NCBI RefSeq assembly: GCF_002803065.1
Contig: NZ_NNBL01000016.1
Span: 114,639 to 178,638, forward strand
Origin: Streptomyces sp. CB01635
GTDB lineage: Bacteria; Actinomycetota; Actinomycetes; Streptomycetales; Streptomycetaceae
Length of the DNA stretch: 64,000 nt
Reading direction: 5' to 3'
In this document: one piece after another, positions 60,046-64,000 of the stretch
Layout of the letters: the number at the start of each line of letters is the position of its first letter
Numbering within the stretch: position 1 is the first letter of the stretch
Position numbers and translations under genes: made by a program
Notes under the pieces: model-generated
The model's input: only the letters and a program-made list of their open reading frames with translations
Databases searched by the model: none
What the model was told of the DNA's origin: nothing

Positions 60046-61329
60046 CTACACGAACCGCACCTCCGGACACTTCGACGAGGGTCCGTCCAGGAAGTGACCG
60101 CCTGAGCGCCCGAGGAGCCAACGGTCGAAGAACGCCGTCACATACGCCCGCTGCGCGGCAACCGCCCGCGCCGCCGGCACCGTTCCCACGAGGCCGGTCA
60201 CCGTCTCCTTCGGCAGCCCCAACTGCCGGGCGATCTGCGGAATCAACGATGCCGCATCGGTGTACGTCGCATGCTGCGCGCCACGTAGCACCAGGTCCCG
60301 GTGCCAGCCGTCGCTGTGCTCCCACAGCGCGCGCCAGGACGGCACGTTCGTACGGTCGTCACCGTCCATGCCCATGAGGAGGAACGGCCCGTCCACCCCG
60401 TCGCGGGCCACCGAGGAAAGCTCCCCCTCGTCATGATCGTCCCCTACGTAGGCGAGCACCCCGTCCAGATTCGCTGCCGCAGTGATCCGCTCGTCGTCAT
60501 GCATCGTCTGCAGCGCCGCGAAGCCGCCCGCCGACTGCCCGAACATGCCGATCGGCGCGCGCTCCACGCGGCCCGTGGCGAACGCCCGCTCCACCTCGTC
60601 CAGTACGAACCGCGTATCGGCCACCCGTACCGCGCTCGTCTTCTTCATCAGCGCGACGACCGCTTCGGGCCCCTCCTTCTGCGCCCGTTCGAACTCCTGC
60701 GGAAGCAGAGTCGTCTCCACCCGCCCACCGGGAAACTCCACCGCCGACGCGTCGTAGGTGTGGTCGATCGCCACCACCACGTACCCGTGCGACGCCAGCT
60801 CGTCCGTCAGCGTCGTACCCAGGGTTCGCGGGTCCCCCACGCCCGGCGAGTACAGCACCACCGGCCGCGGACCGCGCCGGTCCAGTGGCGCGCCGAGGTG
60901 GGCGAAGGTCTGTGTCGTGCTCCAGTCGATGCGCCCCTTCGGCAGATCGCCGAAGTTGTTCACGCGGTCGAAGCCGACTGCCTCCCCCTTCGTCATCTGC
61001 GGCACGCGCCGGCCCGAGGCGACGGAGCGGGCCGGGTACCGGACATCCACCATCAGCTCACGCCTGCGAACGGGAACCCACGGATCCGCGCGTTCCCGGT
61101 CCACCAGCCGCAGCGACACCGTCCCCACGCCGTACGGCCCGGTCGGCGCGGGCAGCTTCAGACGCACCGAGCGGGACGTGCGTGGCGTGGTCGCCGTGTC
61201 GTCCGCTGCCATCGCGGTCGCCCTCGCGCCGGGTACGCCCGCCGCCGCCCAGGAGAGGCCGAGCGCGGACGCGGCCAGCACGCGGCGCCTGCTCGTCATG
61301 TCGGTCTTGATGTTGGCGTTGGTGTCCAT
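60046..61329 (-). CDS. Tat-exported PAF-acetylhydrolase-type lipase/esterase
   Basis: A 427-residue alpha/beta hydrolase of the platelet-activating-factor acetylhydrolase/Streptomyces lipase family. The N-terminal twin-arginine signal TSRRRVLAASALGLSWAAA predicts folded export. The catalytic triad is readable as Ser266 (GMFGQSAGGF), Asp289 (NLDGVLAY) and His353 (GAQHATYTD), with spacing like PAF-AH. The oxyanion region is VLYSPGVGD. It probably hydrolyses short-chain lipid esters outside the cell. The start may be ATG 61329 or ATG 61299 (MTSRRR). It is 89 bp from a TetR gene on the same strand. Confidence 0.9.
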   Translation of the reverse strand: MDTNANIKTDMTSRRRVLAASALGLSWAAAGVPGARATAMAADDTATTPRTSRSVRLKLPAPTGPYGVGTVSLRLVDRERADPWVPVRRRELMVDVRYPARSVASGRRVPQMTKGEAVGFDRVNNFGDLPKGRIDWSTTQTFAHLGAPLDRRGPRPVVLYSPGVGDPRTLGTTLTDELASHGYVVVAIDHTYDASAVEFPGGRVETTLLPQEFERAQKEGPEAVVALMKKTSAVRVADTRFVLDEVERAFATGRVERAPIGMFGQSAGGFAALQTMHDDERITAAANLDGVLAYVGDDHDEGELSSVARDGVDGPFLLMGMDGDDRTNVPSWRALWEHSDGWHRDLVLRGAQHATYTDAASLIPQIARQLGLPKETVTGLVGTVPAARAVAAQRAYVTAFFDRWLLGRSGGHFLDGPSSKCPEVRFV

Positions 61330-61418
61330 GCCGCAAGCTTCTCGGGCGGCCCGCCCACGTCACCATCCGACAGGCCAGACCATCCAGTTGGGGGAAAACC
61401 CCCACGCAACGCACGCGT

Positions 61419-62105
61419 TCAGTGCGCCGCGCCGCCCTCGACGAGTCGCCTCAGGGAGGGAAGCAGCGCATCGAGATCCTGTCCGGTCCGGAAGGCCACA
61501 AGGGTGGTGCCGGCGTCACCTGAGTCCCCGGCACCGGAGGGCGCGGGGAAGAGGGCGAGCACTTCGCGCATGGCGTCGTCCATCTCCGCCACCGGGTCGG
61601 AGGTCTCGCCCCGGAGCCAGCGGCGCAGTACATGGTTGTGGGCCGCGACCACGGCCGCCGCCATCAGTTCGGCCCGCAGCGACGCCGACTCCGTGGGGTC
61701 ACCCATCCAGTCCGCGATGAACTCGCGGAACAGCCGCTGGTACCTGGCCACACTGGCGATCTCCCGGTCCCGCAGGACCGCCACCTTGCTGGTCAGCGTG
61801 TACCGCCGCCGCGCGAGGTCGCCCTCGTCGATGTAGTGCAGCAGCACCAGGCGGACCGCGTCGGAGACGGCGATCAGGCCGGTGCTGTGGCTGGAGGTGG
61901 CCAGCCTGTCCTTGATCAGCGCGAGCAGCCGGTCATGGTCGGGGAAGATCACGTCTTCCTTCGACCGGTAGTGCCGGAAGAACGTCGTGCGGCCCACTCC
62001 GGCCCGCTCGGCGATCTCGTCGACGGTGGTCTGCTCGTATCCGCGCTCGTCGAAGAGCGCGAAGGCGGCGTCCGCGAGGCGGATCCGCGCGGCTGGCTTA
62101 CTCAT
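61419..62105 (-). CDS. TetR-family transcriptional regulator
   Basis: A 228-residue TetR regulator: HTH about 8-55 (RLADAAFALFDERGYEQTTV, ERAGVGRTTFFRHYRSKEDV) and a long helical ligand domain. The ATG at 62105 overlaps the stop of a 7-codon upstream frame created by a 20-bp tandem duplication (62101-62140), hinting at translational coupling. Divergent from the acyl-CoA mutase gene with a dyad between, so it is likely a regulator of propionyl/methylmalonyl-CoA or related acyl-CoA metabolism. Confidence 0.9.
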   Translation of the reverse strand: MSKPAARIRLADAAFALFDERGYEQTTVDEIAERAGVGRTTFFRHYRSKEDVIFPDHDRLLALIKDRLATSSHSTGLIAVSDAVRLVLLHYIDEGDLARRRYTLTSKVAVLRDREIASVARYQRLFREFIADWMGDPTESASLRAELMAAAVVAAHNHVLRRWLRGETSDPVAEMDDAMREVLALFPAPSGAGDSGDAGTTLVAFRTGQDLDALLPSLRRLVEGGAAH

Positions 62106-62140
62106 GACCACCCATCCTCACTCATGACCGCCCATCCTTC
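62101..62140. repeat. 20-bp tandem duplication at the tetR start
   Basis: CTCATGACCACCCATCCTCA (62101-62120) is followed by CTCATGACCGCCCATCCTTC (62121-62140), 17 of 20 identical. On the minus strand each copy has a GGATGGG-type ribosome binding site and an ATG, so the tetR translation start is duplicated. Confidence 0.85.
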
Positions 62141-62177
62141 CCTGTATCGGTGCTCGGAAGCCACTTGCCTGAGTCGA

Positions 62178-62213
62178 TGGTACTGAGTACCGTTGATGTG
62201 ACATCGAGTACCA
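62178..62213. promoter_or_regulatory. candidate TetR operator upstream of the mutase
   Basis: GGTACTGAGTACC (62179-62191) is a perfect 13-bp dyad around a central G; a third half-site GAGTACCA ends at 62213, 13 bp before the mutase GTG/ATG region and overlapping its likely promoter. Fits binding by the divergent TetR protein. Confidence 0.6.
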
Positions 62214-62226
62214 CAGGAGGTCCGGC

Positions 62227-63813
<1,587 letters not shown>

Positions 63814-63830
63814 TCCTCCCTGTCCCCTTC

Positions 63831-63902
63831 GATCCGTCCGATCCTTGCGATCCCTCCGATCCTTCCGATCCTTGCGATCCCTCCGATCCTTCCGATCCTT
63901 CC
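63831..63902. repeat. 9-bp tandem repeat, eight units
   Basis: Eight consecutive GATCCNNNC units (GATCCGTCC, GATCCTTGC, GATCCCTCC, GATCCTTCC, GATCCTTGC, GATCCCTCC, GATCCTTCC, GATCCTTCC) fill the gap between the mutase and carboxylase genes; TTGC-CTCC-TTCC recurs as a 27-bp higher-order unit. Entirely non-coding on both sides of the reading. Confidence 0.9.
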
Positions 63903-63931
63903 GATGACCAGTGAGCCCGGTGGAGCAATCA

Positions 63932-64000
63932 GTGAACGACATCGACATCCACACGACCGCGGGAAAGCTCGCGGACCTGCAGCGCCGGATCGAAGAGGCC
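63932..64000 (+). CDS. acyl-CoA carboxylase beta subunit (partial, N-terminus)
   Basis: Only 23 codons are in the window: IDIHTTAGKLADLQRRIEEA, the characteristic N-terminus of biotin-dependent acyl-CoA (propionyl-CoA) carboxylase carboxyltransferase subunits. GTG 63932 with GGTGGAG 7 nt upstream; in-frame GTGs at 63920 and 63911 are alternatives. Downstream of the acyl-CoA mutase on the same strand, fitting propionyl-CoA to methylmalonyl-CoA to succinyl-CoA conversion. Confidence 0.75.
   Translation, partial: MNDIDIHTTAGKLADLQRRIEEA

Noticed and set aside
63831..63902. CRISPR-like array
   Set aside because: Units are 9 bp and contiguous with no unique spacers; no cas genes.

Overview
The window is high-GC DNA with near-saturated G/C at third codon positions, GTG/TTG starts behind strong AGGAGG-type ribosome binding sites, TetR/IclR/GntR/LysR regulators in quantity, an ECF sigma factor with its DGPF partner, and secreted Tat/Sec proteins. 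These point to a Streptomyces or close relative. It reads as chromosomal metabolic DNA. I see no rRNA, tRNA, phage, transposase or CRISPR array.

Left part (1-13.2 kb): histidine catabolism. hutG (partial) and hutU run leftward, diverging from a HutC-like GntR regulator. An IclR regulator diverges from an amino-acid permease, followed by hutH, a second (convergent) IclR regulator, a large Orn/Lys/Arg-type PLP decarboxylase and a ThDP-dependent enzyme. Palindromes centred on GGATCC lie before hutU and hutH, and a degenerate copy lies between the second IclR gene and the decarboxylase gene. 13.2-15.0 kb holds an Lrp/LysE pair and a hotdog thioesterase.

15-23.6 kb: one-carbon/sarcosine module. 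A FadR-type GntR gene diverges from glyA-soxB-soxD-soxA-soxG-purU. Heterotetrameric sarcosine oxidase makes glycine and methylene-THF, SHMT converts these to serine, and PurU returns formyl-THF to THF. The serine dehydratase expected between soxG and purU survives only as a C-terminal scrap.

23.6-33.9 kb: LysR/EamA exporter/LysR; an iron-siderophore uptake operon (lipoprotein plus two FecCD permeases, no ATPase) under an IdeR-type iron box; an AidB-like acyl-CoA dehydrogenase with its TetR regulator, divergent from an acyl-CoA synthetase. 33.9-38.8 kb: TetR, then a TauD-like dioxygenase, an MFS importer and an unusual aldehyde dehydrogenase that look like one catabolic operon.

38.8-50.8 kb: SHOCT and DUF6325-like small proteins, a CPA2 antiporter, an ECF42-type sigma factor with its DGPF protein, an MFS transporter, small secreted or membrane proteins, pyruvate carboxylase and a DinB protein. 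50.8-57 kb: a phosphotriesterase-like hydrolase with a FadD-type ligase, a PucR-family regulator that seems to have lost its N-terminus against a truncated GNAT-aminotransferase pseudogene, and a PobA-like monooxygenase. 57-64 kb: HAD phosphatase, a frameshifted lipoprotein, a DUF6083-like protein, a small secreted protein, a Tat-exported PAF-AH-type lipase, and TetR divergent from a B12-type acyl-CoA mutase large subunit followed by the start of an acyl-CoA carboxylase beta subunit.

A recurring theme is decay: at least five gene remnants (aldehyde dehydrogenase, serine dehydratase, glycosyltransferase, GNAT-aminotransferase, lipoprotein) sit between intact operons. Identifications come from reading motifs by eye; no database search was run.
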